Source: an uncultured Granulosicoccaceae bacterium | GTDB lineage: Bacteria > Pseudomonadota > Gammaproteobacteria > Granulosicoccales > Granulosicoccaceae | Reading direction: 5' to 3' | NCBI GenBank assembly: GCA_938006335.1 | Contig: CALLMF010000002.1 | Span: forward strand, 1 to 64,000 | Length of the DNA: 64,000 nt | Shown: positions 6,591 through 14,950 of the stretch, in pieces | Layout: each line of letters starts with the position of its first letter | Numbering within the stretch: position 1 is the stretch's first letter | Program-made: the position numbers and the translations under genes | The notes under the pieces: model-generated | What the model was told of the DNA's origin: nothing | Databases searched by the model: none | What the model saw: the letters and a program-made list of their open reading frames with translations, nothing else

Positions 6591-7936
6591 ACTTTGTTTC
6601 CCGCAAGCCTGAAGTGCACGAACACATTGGCAAATCGCTCACCGTCAAGCGGTGTTTCTCTGCCGTGCAGTAATCGGGCACCCTCGTACAGCACCATGTC
6701 TCCCGGTGCGAGGATGACTTCGTGACGTCGGTAGTGGTGATCTTCTATCTGCAGTGGCCAGTCCTGTGACACTTCCTGATCGATATTCAGTATGGCGCTC
6801 GCGACATGGGTTTCGTGACGATCGCGGTGGCACTTCAGTGTGCTGCCACGACGGTATTCCCGGATCCCGTAGACCCAGGTCGCCTCGAGGTAGTCGCCAA
6901 TCCAGGCTTCCAGGATGGGTTGCAGCTCTTGGTGTACCTCTACTCGCAGCTCGTCACTGAGTTCGATCAACACGCTGGGGGCATCCCCGTTTGAGGAGTT
7001 TATGAATTCCGGTATCGATTCTTCCGACGTGGCGTCGCGCCCTTGTTGATAGAAATCGAGCAAGCGCTGTTGCAACGCTTTGGGTGTGCGTGTATTTACA
7101 AAGCCGGAGCGCGTCAGCGGTGGGAGATATACGTTGGTCTCCTTGCTGAACGTGACCACAGGCTCCGCACAACGAAACCATTTTGTCAGTATGGCCTTGA
7201 AGCCACTTTCAACCGGTGTGCCGTGATGAATCGTTTGTTCGTTCAAGCTGCCATCGGCGCGTCGATTGTTCCAGAGCAATGCGCTGCCGGCCTGCGGACT
7301 TACATCAAGATCCAGATGTGGAAAACGAGTCGCACCGCCTTTGCGAGTGGTGTTGAGGTACACCATTACAGTCCAGCTGCGCTGCCCGCGTTGACCGACG
7401 TGCTCGGCATACCCCGGGCTACCCGGGTCGAAGTAGTCCGTGTGCGCCTTGAATTCCTGGCCGACGTCATACCATTGTCCTTCCAGTGGCTCGCCAAGCG
7501 CGGGATCGATACCCAGGTAGGCGCACAAGCGCCGATCGATTTCGGCGACCAGTGGATCATTGAGAGCGCCTAGCTCGCACGTGCGACTCGTCCGAAATTC
7601 CGAGACACCTTCTTCGGTTGTGGTTGACGCGCGCAAGTGCTGCCGGATGAGGGCGACGAGGTGAGCGCATTCCGCATCGTTCAGCAAGCCATCAACACCA
7701 TAGAGTTCGACATCCGTATCGCACAGGGTCAATGCTGTTGGCAGGAACAGGCCGTTGTCTGGCCCCGAGGGCTCCGCTTGTGGCCCCGCGTGTGTCGTCG
7801 CTACTGAGGTTTCTGCAAGCAGGGCCTGGGCGTCGTCAGACGAGAACCCCTTGTCGACCATGATCGACACCAATTCGTCCTTGTCGCAGCCTCGCTCCAG
7901 GTTTTCTGCCGCCCAGTCGCTCCATGTCGCTTCCAT
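6578..7936 (-). CDS. Fused double 2-oxoglutarate/Fe(II) oxygenase (prolyl-4-hydroxylase type)
   Basis: The ATG at 7936 is preferred over one 30 bases upstream because GGAGGA lies seven bases before it; this gives 452 residues. Residues 1-40 form a helical UBA-like segment. A first oxygenase domain of the P4Hc type holds HTDYF (the HxD iron motif), the strand GGATRFPHLDLDVSPQAG, the distal QTIHHGTPV His and a following Lys (FKAILTKWF). A second oxygenase domain in the last 140 residues holds CHRDRHETHV (HxD), LAPGDMVLYEGARLLHG with the distal His, and an Arg (GERFANVFVHFR). Both triads look complete. The substrate is unknown; protein prolyl hydroxylation is the likeliest activity for domain one. 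Confidence 0.82.
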   Translation of the reverse strand: MEATWSDWAAENLERGCDKDELVSIMVDKGFSSDDAQALLAETSVATTHAGPQAEPSGPDNGLFLPTALTLCDTDVELYGVDGLLNDAECAHLVALIRQHLRASTTTEEGVSEFRTSRTCELGALNDPLVAEIDRRLCAYLGIDPALGEPLEGQWYDVGQEFKAHTDYFDPGSPGYAEHVGQRGQRSWTVMVYLNTTRKGGATRFPHLDLDVSPQAGSALLWNNRRADGSLNEQTIHHGTPVESGFKAILTKWFRCAEPVVTFSKETNVYLPPLTRSGFVNTRTPKALQQRLLDFYQQGRDATSEESIPEFINSSNGDAPSVLIELSDELRVEVHQELQPILEAWIGDYLEATWVYGIREYRRGSTLKCHRDRHETHVASAILNIDQEVSQDWPLQIEDHHYRRHEVILAPGDMVLYEGARLLHGRETPLDGERFANVFVHFRLAGNKVGKV

Positions 7937-8015
7937 ATCGTGCTCCTCCGTGGATAAGCACGACATGCCTTGCCTGCCCAGTCAAGTCAAGCGGGCTGTA
8001 GTGAAACCTTGATGG

Positions 8016-8765
8016 TCAATCCAGCACGAACTCCACCATCAAGCCAGGGTAATTGACTCCGCCGCCACCATCGCCAAACAGCCCGAACACGGTGGAGCGA
8101 TGGAAGATGCTGTAGCCGATCCAGGCGTTGCTCAGCGCTCCTCCGCTGCGCGCACCGAAAAGCCCGAGTATCGAATTCACCGGGATCTGCAGTGACCATT
8201 CGAGATAGTGAACGGTTTGTGCAGACTGCTGCGGTTCAAAATCAATCTGCTCGACGATCGGTATTCGCGAGGCGTAGCTCAAGCCCTGACCGAGTCCGAA
8301 GCGCAGTGGCAGTGCGCCGGATAGCAGGCGAGGGCGCCACGTCTTGTAGACCTTCCAGTAGGCCGTTACACCGAGCGCATCAGCCTGTAGCCCACGCTCC
8401 ACATAGTGCTGCACGCCGACAAAGCCGACGACTTCAGCGCTGTACCCGAAGAAGGAGTCGGCGATCTGACTACCGAGGCTGACGCCGTAGTAGTACGTGC
8501 CCTGGTCCGCCGGGTCTGTCAAAAAAAGAAGGCTGGGGCCAAAATCTTCCTCGGAGGCAAAGCCGCCTTGCACGTTGATGTAGTAGGGACGCTCGGTGAT
8601 CCAACTGACTAGATCAACGGCGAGCGACGTACGCGGCAGCAGGCAGGACACGCCGACGAGCAGGGCGACAAGCGCCGGGTGCACAGAGCGGCGCGTCGTT
8701 GCCGTCAGCACAGCTAGGCCAAGTGTCAGCTCAGCGTGGCAAGTCGTCTCTTTGCACGTTCTCAA
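8016..8765 (-). CDS. Outer-membrane beta-barrel protein, possibly PagL-like
   Basis: The 249-residue frame has a signal peptide ending near LLPRTSLA and then alternating amphipathic strands (YYYGVSLGSQIADSFFGYS, LRFGLGQGLSYASR), ending in a Phe-containing terminal strand (VEFVLD) as in outer-membrane barrels. Near the C-terminus is FHRST; lipid A deacylases of the PagL family use a His-x-Ser pair in the same region, so that role is possible but unproven. The first residues overlap the lipocalin gene by 35 bases; a GTG at 8711, twenty bases past the lipocalin stop, would give a more usual signal peptide. It is the last gene of the four-gene minus-strand operon. Confidence 0.6.
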   Translation of the reverse strand: MRTCKETTCHAELTLGLAVLTATTRRSVHPALVALLVGVSCLLPRTSLAVDLVSWITERPYYINVQGGFASEEDFGPSLLFLTDPADQGTYYYGVSLGSQIADSFFGYSAEVVGFVGVQHYVERGLQADALGVTAYWKVYKTWRPRLLSGALPLRFGLGQGLSYASRIPIVEQIDFEPQQSAQTVHYLEWSLQIPVNSILGLFGARSGGALSNAWIGYSIFHRSTVFGLFGDGGGGVNYPGLMVEFVLD

Positions 8766-9276
8766 TCAGACCGCTGAGGTCATACCCGTCGGCCGCGGCC
8801 TCGCTCTTGAAGCGTTCCAGTACCGATGCAGGCGGGTTGGGTTCGCGCGATAGCAGCCAGAGATACTTCTTGTTGTAGCCAGTGACAAAGGCTGTTCTGT
8901 ACTCGTCGTCCAAGTCGTAGACGACGTAGGAGCCATAGAAGGGTCCGAAGAAGGACACTTTAAGGTGTGCAACGTCCGGGCTGCTGACAAACTTCGCCTT
9001 GCCTTCGGCGCTGTTCCACTCGGCGTCTTCTTCACTGTAACCACGATTGAGCACACTGATGCTGCCGTCATCGTTACGAGCGTAGGTTGCCGTCACGTTG
9101 TACAGGCCTCGTTCAAAGCTGTGATCAAGCCGGGCGACTTCGTACCACGTACCGAGGTAGCGGTCGGCGTCAAACCCGGCAACAGGCTCCATGCCGTCGG
9201 GTATTGCCGTGCAGGCACTACCAGTGACAAGGGCGATGCAGGCAAGTGCAGCTGTGCGAATAAAACGAAGTGTCAT
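8731..9276 (-). CDS. blc: Bacterial lipocalin
   Basis: The 181-residue protein carries a lipoprotein signal (LVTGSAC lipobox) and the lipocalin hallmark near the start of the barrel (ADRYLGTWYEVARLDHSFER). Later conserved segments are YNVTATYARNDDG, FFGPFYGSYVVYDLD and YLWLLSREP, as in Blc proteins, which bind lysophospholipids and fatty acids at the inner face of the outer membrane. Length matches the family (about 175-180). It overlaps the stop of the DUF1501 gene by four bases (ATGA), so it is probably translationally coupled to it. Confidence 0.93.
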   Translation of the reverse strand: MTLRFIRTAALACIALVTGSACTAIPDGMEPVAGFDADRYLGTWYEVARLDHSFERGLYNVTATYARNDDGSISVLNRGYSEEDAEWNSAEGKAKFVSSPDVAHLKVSFFGPFYGSYVVYDLDDEYRTAFVTGYNKKYLWLLSREPNPPASVLERFKSEAAADGYDLSGLIENVQRDDLPR

Positions 9277-10739
9277 GTCTTGAAGAAACCGAGATCTCGG
9301 GTGTTGAAGTTGGCGAGCCCCGGAAATACCTCGTCCAGCGCTGCGTCGTCCACGCCCATCCAGCGCGACAACGTGGCCCCATACTGATTCACCGACAGTG
9401 CAGGAATCAACCGCCCTGCAAAACCGCGCCCGTCGTCGGCATCATCGGGGTTGTTGGTGGCCGAGAAGCTCGGTAGTTCGCCGTACAGCTGGCCTCCGTC
9501 GACGGCGCCACCGAAAACAAAGGCATGGCCACCCCAGCCGTGATCGGTGCCGTTGCCGTTGCTGCTGAGGGTTCGGCCGAAGTCGGATGCGGTGAATGTA
9601 GTGACATCCTGCTCGACACCGAGCGTTTCCAACGCTTGTGTGAACGGCGCCAACGCGGACTCCAGTTGCGAGAGCAGGACGGGGAACCGCTCGTTCTGGT
9701 TGGAGTGTGTGTCCCAGCCGCCCATGCGAACGAAGAAGAGTTGTCGCGATTGTCCGAGCGCCTCCCTCGCTGCGATAAGTCGCGCGACAAGATGCAGTTG
9801 CGTCTCCAGTCGGTTGGCGGGGTTGGCTTTCCAGTCCCCGAGAACTGACGCCGCACCCGGTGCATCGGTCTGTTCGAGCGCGTCATATAGAGCTTCGGTC
9901 GATGAGAGTGATGCCTCGACGGCGTCAGCCGCTTCACGGGCCATCAGTGAGTCCTGCACCTCGGCTTCTCGAAACAGTGACTCCAATCGAGTCGCCACCG
10001 GCAGACGAGAGTCCTCCTTTATCCAGGTCGCGATGTCCGAGTTGAATCCGTACAGGCGTTGGATGGCTATGTTCGGATTCAGGGTGGTGGAGCGAGTTCC
10101 GCGCGATGACTGCCAGGCATTGCTTCCGGCCATCGAAAACGCACCGCCGATGGATGCACCGGCATTGAGATGAGCGATGCGTTCGGCAAGACTTCCGCCC
10201 CAGCCGTAGCCGCTGGAACCGCTGACGCGGTCCGCAGCGGTCTGCCAGAGCTTTTGTTGCGTATTGTGTGCAAACAGGCTCTCGGGCAGATTGCGTCGAT
10301 CACGATAGTCCTGCTGTGTGGTCGGTCGTGACAGCGGGCCGAGGTTTGCGACAACAGCGAGCTGCCTTGCCTTGTATAGCCGGGAGAACGTGGGGAGTGC
10401 ACGATGTAGTGCAAGTCCGCCCCCAACGTCGTCAAGCAGGCTTTCATCGATCGCAAGATCGCTACGCGACTCGCGGTAGTCCTGGTAGCGTGCATCGCTC
10501 GGGACCACCATGTTGAACGAGTCCGCGCCGCCGGCAAGAAACAGGCACACCAGAGACCGGGGTTGTGCCGCGGACGGTTCTGCCGCAATGCTGGTGCCCG
10601 CGGCAAGAGACGTCAGTGATACCCCGCCGATACGCCAGCTGGGTGCGAGCATTGACGCGCCTAGCGAGCGTGCGAGAAAGCGGCGGCGTTCGAGTCGCGC
10701 CTTCCGGGCCTGTGCTGTCCGTTCAGTTGAATCGCTCAT
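9273..10739 (-). CDS. DUF1501 family exported protein
   Basis: The 488-residue protein begins with a twin-arginine signal (ERRRFLARSLGASMLAP). The body has DUF1501 landmarks: LVCLFLAGGADSFNMVVP near residue 65, a central MGGWDTHSNQ and the later TASDFGRTLSSNGNGTDHGW, which resembles the metal-binding core of sulfatase/phosphatase-like proteins. DUF1501 and DUF1800 genes are habitually adjacent, and here they overlap by four bases. The enzymatic activity is not established for the family. Location is presumably periplasmic or extracellular after Tat export. Confidence 0.88.
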   Translation of the reverse strand: MSDSTERTAQARKARLERRRFLARSLGASMLAPSWRIGGVSLTSLAAGTSIAAEPSAAQPRSLVCLFLAGGADSFNMVVPSDARYQDYRESRSDLAIDESLLDDVGGGLALHRALPTFSRLYKARQLAVVANLGPLSRPTTQQDYRDRRNLPESLFAHNTQQKLWQTAADRVSGSSGYGWGGSLAERIAHLNAGASIGGAFSMAGSNAWQSSRGTRSTTLNPNIAIQRLYGFNSDIATWIKEDSRLPVATRLESLFREAEVQDSLMAREAADAVEASLSSTEALYDALEQTDAPGAASVLGDWKANPANRLETQLHLVARLIAAREALGQSRQLFFVRMGGWDTHSNQNERFPVLLSQLESALAPFTQALETLGVEQDVTTFTASDFGRTLSSNGNGTDHGWGGHAFVFGGAVDGGQLYGELPSFSATNNPDDADDGRGFAGRLIPALSVNQYGATLSRWMGVDDAALDEVFPGLANFNTRDLGFFKT

Positions 10740-12499
10740 TGCACCATGTGATCCGGTGAGGCGAGGGTCAGATACAAGGTATCCAGGACCAGTGAAAGGG
10801 CGCCCTCGTCATCCAGAGTGGCAACAGGCGTTGATGCGTCATCGGCCATGCTCCCTTGCTCGATGTGCTCAAGCAAGGTGTTGCGAAGTGCCGTACTCAT
10901 CTGGCCGCCCAGTGCCACGAGTTCCAGCCAGTCGATCCAGGGTTCCGGGCCTTTCTTGAAAAGCTTCAGCGGTTTTTCGATATCCAGGACCACGGCGGTG
11001 CCGCTGGCGCCAGCGCGGGAGTGGTGGTCGTATACCAGGCGGTGCAGGTCATTGTTGATACTGGCTATGACCGATTCGGTCAGTATCTGCCGCTCTGGTG
11101 CGACCAGTGGCCGTCCATCGTCGGTGGCGTTGGTGGTGCCGGCTCGTGCGTCCGGTTGAAAGAAGTTGAACACCGATGGTGAGCGCATCACGCCTTGCCC
11201 GTATACCTCATCCACGCGATCGGCGGTGCGGGTGGCACCGTTGTAGACGCCACCACTGTTGGCACCGGGCGTCGCGTTGAGTGCGCGCATAAGATGGGTG
11301 AGCCGGATGACCGGCTCGTCGAGCTTGCCGAATGTCGGCGCGTTGTTGCCGTCGTCTTGCGCTTCCATGTCCAGTAGCAGAGCCTTGATTACCGCGCCGA
11401 GGTTGCCGCGCACGCCGATACCGTCATCGTTGAACACCGCAGCGATGCGTTGCACATACTCGGCAGACGGATTGCTGGTGACCAGCCGTTCGATCAGCCG
11501 CCGGGCCATGAAGGGCCCGACATTCGGGTGATTGGCAATACTGTCCAATGCGATCTCGAGGTCTTCGCGCATGCTGATACCGGCCGGGGATGTGATGCCA
11601 CCCAGCAATATCTTGGCGCCATCGTCGTGATACTCGGGCACCGGCACCATCGGTGTGATCTTGTCGAAGGGCGTCATGTCTATCGACTGCCACTTGTCGG
11701 TGTTCGCAAAGTTCCAGCCCGTGAACACACGGGCATATTCCTCGACGGTACGCTGGGTATAGGCTGGCGTCGGGTTGTCGGCCGGTACCGGGCGCCCGCC
11801 CGCATCCAGTTCATGCAGCCCGATCGAAAACAGCTGCAGTACCTCGCGTGCGTAGTTTTCGTCAGGGCGTATGTTGCGGGACGGGTCGGCCTTTTCGTTG
11901 CGCACCATGCTCAGATACACGCCCATGACCGGGTGCAGGGTCACGCGTTCCAGCAGGTTTCTATAACTACCGAAGGCGTGCGTTGCCAACATGTCGTAGT
12001 AGCTCGCCATGCCGTACTGCGCGTTCGACAAGGTGTAGTCAAGATCGGACACCACGAAGATCTCTGACAGCGCAAACGCCACTCTCTGTCTGAGCTGGTC
12101 GTCGCCCTCGATGGCGTTCTGCCACCAGATCTCATGGCGAGCAGTCCCGTTGCTCCCGTTGCTGTTGGCCTCTGTGTAGGGCAGTTGCAGAGAAGCTGGC
12201 AATGCCATTTGTGCGTCGATCCATGCACCGTGATCGGGATAGTCGAGCACCTCCTGTAGCGAAGCATCGGACGGGCCAAAACTTGCGCGAGTCAGCAGTC
12301 GTGCGGCGGCTTGAGCGCGCTCACTCGGTGGGGTGACTGGCGATATCGTGGCTGGCGCAGCTTCGGCGGTCTGCGCTTCGCCCAGCGGGGGTGAGGTGAG
12401 TTTGCCACCGGGCTCACACGCGGCGGCCAGGCTTGTGAACAGCAACGCCGCCCACCGGCCGAGTCGCACACGTCGCAGGTTGGGTGAGTCTGGTGTCAT
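10736..12499 (-). CDS. DUF1800 family protein, probable lipoprotein
   Basis: The 587-residue protein has an N-terminal segment ending in a lipobox (LAAAC at about residues 24-28). The DUF1800 pattern follows: ARLLTRASFGPSDASLQEVL, then QRVAFALSEIFVVSD, then DENYAREVLQLFSIGLHELD and a closing MRSPSVFNFFQPDA. This family is always found with DUF1501 proteins and has no settled function; proposed roles concern export or surface polymers. It is the first gene of the minus-strand operon DUF1800-DUF1501-lipocalin-barrel. Confidence 0.88.
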   Translation of the reverse strand: MTPDSPNLRRVRLGRWAALLFTSLAAACEPGGKLTSPPLGEAQTAEAAPATISPVTPPSERAQAAARLLTRASFGPSDASLQEVLDYPDHGAWIDAQMALPASLQLPYTEANSNGSNGTARHEIWWQNAIEGDDQLRQRVAFALSEIFVVSDLDYTLSNAQYGMASYYDMLATHAFGSYRNLLERVTLHPVMGVYLSMVRNEKADPSRNIRPDENYAREVLQLFSIGLHELDAGGRPVPADNPTPAYTQRTVEEYARVFTGWNFANTDKWQSIDMTPFDKITPMVPVPEYHDDGAKILLGGITSPAGISMREDLEIALDSIANHPNVGPFMARRLIERLVTSNPSAEYVQRIAAVFNDDGIGVRGNLGAVIKALLLDMEAQDDGNNAPTFGKLDEPVIRLTHLMRALNATPGANSGGVYNGATRTADRVDEVYGQGVMRSPSVFNFFQPDARAGTTNATDDGRPLVAPERQILTESVIASINNDLHRLVYDHHSRAGASGTAVVLDIEKPLKLFKKGPEPWIDWLELVALGGQMSTALRNTLLEHIEQGSMADDASTPVATLDDEGALSLVLDTLYLTLASPDHMVQ

Positions 12500-12570
12500 A
12501 CCGCGCAGGCATTATTGGAGCTCGGGGCGTGCATGGTATGTCGGCAAGGTGATGAGCTGCATGTCGCGAG

Positions 12571-13296
12571 GTGTCCACGTGGTCATGTGCTTCGTGCGAC
12601 AGTGTGCGCCCGCACCAACGAGTATCCGTCCAAGAGGTGTCTGCGCTGTCCATTCCGTCTCGCTGGTTGTCCGTGCTCGCCGTGTTGCTGCTGGTTGCTG
12701 TCGTGTGGTTCACGGCGTCCCTTGGCGAACACCTGCCACTGTCCGAGTGGCGTGAAAGCTTGCGTGGGGCAGGTCCGCGCGGGGTCCTGTTGTTTTTGCT
12801 GGTCGGGGTTGGTGCTGTCGCCGTCGGGCTGCCGCGCCAGTTGTTGGCAGGCGTCGCGGGCTATGCCTACGGGTTCTGGTCTGGAGCCGGGGTGGCGCTG
12901 CTTGCGGCCATCGGTGGTTGTGCCGTCACCGTGTTGCTGTCAAGGCGGTTTCTGTCAGCGACGCTACGGCGGCACCAAGCGCGGCCCATCGCCTGGTTGG
13001 AGCGTATCAGCCAGGATGATCTGTTTCTCAAGATCCTGCTGTTGCGGCTACAGCCATTTGGAACCAATCTGGCAACCAACATTGCCGCGGGGGTGGTCAA
13101 GCTGCATGTGCCGACATTTCTTGCAGCCTCCGTCATCGGTTACCTACCGCAGATGCTGGTTTTCGCAATGGCCGGTAGTGGCATCGCGTCTGATTCCAGG
13201 ATCGAGCTCGTGACGTCGATCGTGCTGTTCATCGCGTCGTTGGTGCTCGCTTTCTGGCTATGGAGACGCCATCAAACCGACGTGGATCTGCAATGA
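12571..13296 (+). CDS. TVP38/TMEM64 (VTT domain) inner-membrane protein
   Basis: The 241-residue frame contains about five hydrophobic segments. The VTT-domain core is clear: GLPRQLLAGVAGYAYGFWSG near residue 87, followed by LAAIGGCAVTVLLSRRFL, and the later RLQPFGTNLATNIAAG. These proteins (also called SNARE-associated or DedA-like) are thought to scramble or flip lipids. The first 22 residues look unlike a membrane protein N-terminus, and a GTG at 12637 (VSALSIPSRW) could be the true start. It is divergent from the DUF1800 gene. Confidence 0.8.
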   Translation: MSTWSCASCDSVRPHQRVSVQEVSALSIPSRWLSVLAVLLLVAVVWFTASLGEHLPLSEWRESLRGAGPRGVLLFLLVGVGAVAVGLPRQLLAGVAGYAYGFWSGAGVALLAAIGGCAVTVLLSRRFLSATLRRHQARPIAWLERISQDDLFLKILLLRLQPFGTNLATNIAAGVVKLHVPTFLAASVIGYLPQMLVFAMAGSGIASDSRIELVTSIVLFIASLVLAFWLWRRHQTDVDLQ

Positions 13297-13616
13297 AAAA
13301 TGTAGATTCTTCATCTGGTGCTGTTTTATCCGGTACTTGGCTGCAACACAATTGACAGCTTGATGGCACGGGTCTTTACTGCACAGGCAGGCGGATCCGC
13401 TGGTTCGTCTGCAACCTCCTCCAAGTGGTACTTGCCGGTAGGGACACCACGCACCGCCAAGGATGGCGACCTTTTTTGGGGCGATACGAGGCAAAAGGCC
13501 AGAGGCAGGGACCCTGGCACCCGGCGCGAATCATGCATTGCTCCTGCGAAGGCTCATGCGCGTGTGTATTGCGCGCTACAGCCACCTTCTCAACCTTCCA
13601 GGACCGGGTGTAGCCG
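13297..13616 (+). promoter_or_regulatory. Intergenic region with strong sigma-70-like promoter at 13352-13380
   Basis: This 320-base gap shows no convincing gene. It contains TTGACA at 13352-13357 and TTTACT at 13375-13380 with a 17-base spacer, close to the sigma-70 consensus. Transcription from here would give the first ompA-like gene a leader of roughly 230 bases, recalling the long leaders of ompA messages that affect stability. Confidence 0.55.
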
Positions 13617-14813
13617 ATGGCGCTTTCCCCATTTGTACTGGCAGCCGCTGTGCTGTCGCTATCCAGTGTTGTGACATCGGTCACAGCTGCCGAACGTAGT
13701 TGGTACGCTGCTGTCGGTGCCGGTGTGTCCAATCTGTCTCCGGATGCGAGTAACGCAACCCTGGAGGTCACGCAAGAGCAGTCTGTGGCTGGCAGTGTCT
13801 GGTTGGGTCGCGATCTGACCACACGATTCAGTGCTGAACTTGGTGTCGCGACTCTTGGCGAAGCCACGTTGACAGGTGAGGAAACCATTTCCTACAACGC
13901 GATTTCCGGTGGTGTCATCGCCTACGTGCTTGGTGACAGACGTGCGATTGACGAGCGGGAGGGCCTGGCGATGTATGTGCGCGGCGGCGTGAGCGTCATG
14001 GACAATGAATCCGAACTCCAGCTGGAACGCGCCGACAACATCGCGTTGTGGGCGGGCGCGGGTGTCGAGTGGCCGTTTTCACGCCATTTTGGTGTGCGGG
14101 CCGAAGTTGCCAGTTATGACGGTGATGCGCAAGCTGCCTACCTTGGCATTGTCGGTCGGTTCCGAGCGTCACGCGCACCTGCGCGCATCGCACGGGCGCC
14201 GCAGCAGGTTCCGCAGCAGGCGAGTACTCCGACACCTGAGCCATCCATTGCTCAGCGACCTCAGATTCAGCGACCGGTGATCGGGCCACGGCCTGACGAT
14301 GCGTCTACGGCTCAGGCTGGGACGTCGCAGTCCGGAGTTCCCGCGATTTCGCGACCGCAGGCCCCCGCAAGTCAAACCCGGTTGCCCGCAAACACGGCGC
14401 CTGAGGCGAGTGCTGAGAGCACCTGCGTTTCACCGGCACCGAACGAGCCGGTCGATAATCGTGGCTGCGCCATATTCAGCGGCGTTGTCGCAGGCGTCGA
14501 TTTTGAAGGCGGTAGTGCACAGTTGACCCGAACCGGTCGAGTACTTCTTGATCGGCTAGCCCAGCAGCTGCTCCGAAGCCCGTCGGTCGTTGTGGAGATC
14601 CAGTCGCACACCGAGCGCATGGCTTCTGCCGAAGCGGCGACGGTACTGTCACGGCAGCGTGCCATCGAGGTGGCGCGGCAGCTGGCGAGTGCTGGCGTTC
14701 CGATCGAGCGTCTGCGAGCTCGAGCCTTCGGGGACACCCGGCCGCGAGCGGATAATGCGACCGCTGGCGGGCGACGGCTGAACAACCGTATTGCCTTGCG
14801 GGTTCTACCGTGA
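13617..14813 (+). CDS. OmpA family outer-membrane protein, paralog 1
   Basis: The 398-residue protein has a signal peptide (cleavage near SVTA-AERSW), an N-terminal beta-barrel-like domain (residues about 27-185), a Pro/Gln/Ala-rich linker and a C-terminal OmpA-like domain (about 285-398). The linker is typical of proteins that span to the peptidoglycan. The OmpA-like domain is unusual: the canonical HTDN loop reads HTERM, and the closing NRRVE reads NNRIA, so the Asp that normally contacts the peptidoglycan peptide is replaced, while the LSxxRA Arg remains. The gene heads a row of three paralogs. Confidence 0.87.
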   Translation: MALSPFVLAAAVLSLSSVVTSVTAAERSWYAAVGAGVSNLSPDASNATLEVTQEQSVAGSVWLGRDLTTRFSAELGVATLGEATLTGEETISYNAISGGVIAYVLGDRRAIDEREGLAMYVRGGVSVMDNESELQLERADNIALWAGAGVEWPFSRHFGVRAEVASYDGDAQAAYLGIVGRFRASRAPARIARAPQQVPQQASTPTPEPSIAQRPQIQRPVIGPRPDDASTAQAGTSQSGVPAISRPQAPASQTRLPANTAPEASAESTCVSPAPNEPVDNRGCAIFSGVVAGVDFEGGSAQLTRTGRVLLDRLAQQLLRSPSVVVEIQSHTERMASAEAATVLSRQRAIEVARQLASAGVPIERLRARAFGDTRPRADNATAGGRRLNNRIALRVLP

Positions 14814-14950
14814 TGCAAAAGCGTGGAAAACGTTCAGGAACGCTTATTGCTTGGCAGAGGTGTCACTCGACACGGCAACGCCAACGAGCTGCTCTGATGC
14901 AAGCGGACTTTACATCTTCAAAAATCGATGGGTCGACCTCTGGCCTGCCG

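Noticed and set aside
13318-13674. 118-residue plus-strand frame
   Set aside because: It overlaps the strong promoter and runs into the real OmpA gene in another phase; composition is not convincing.
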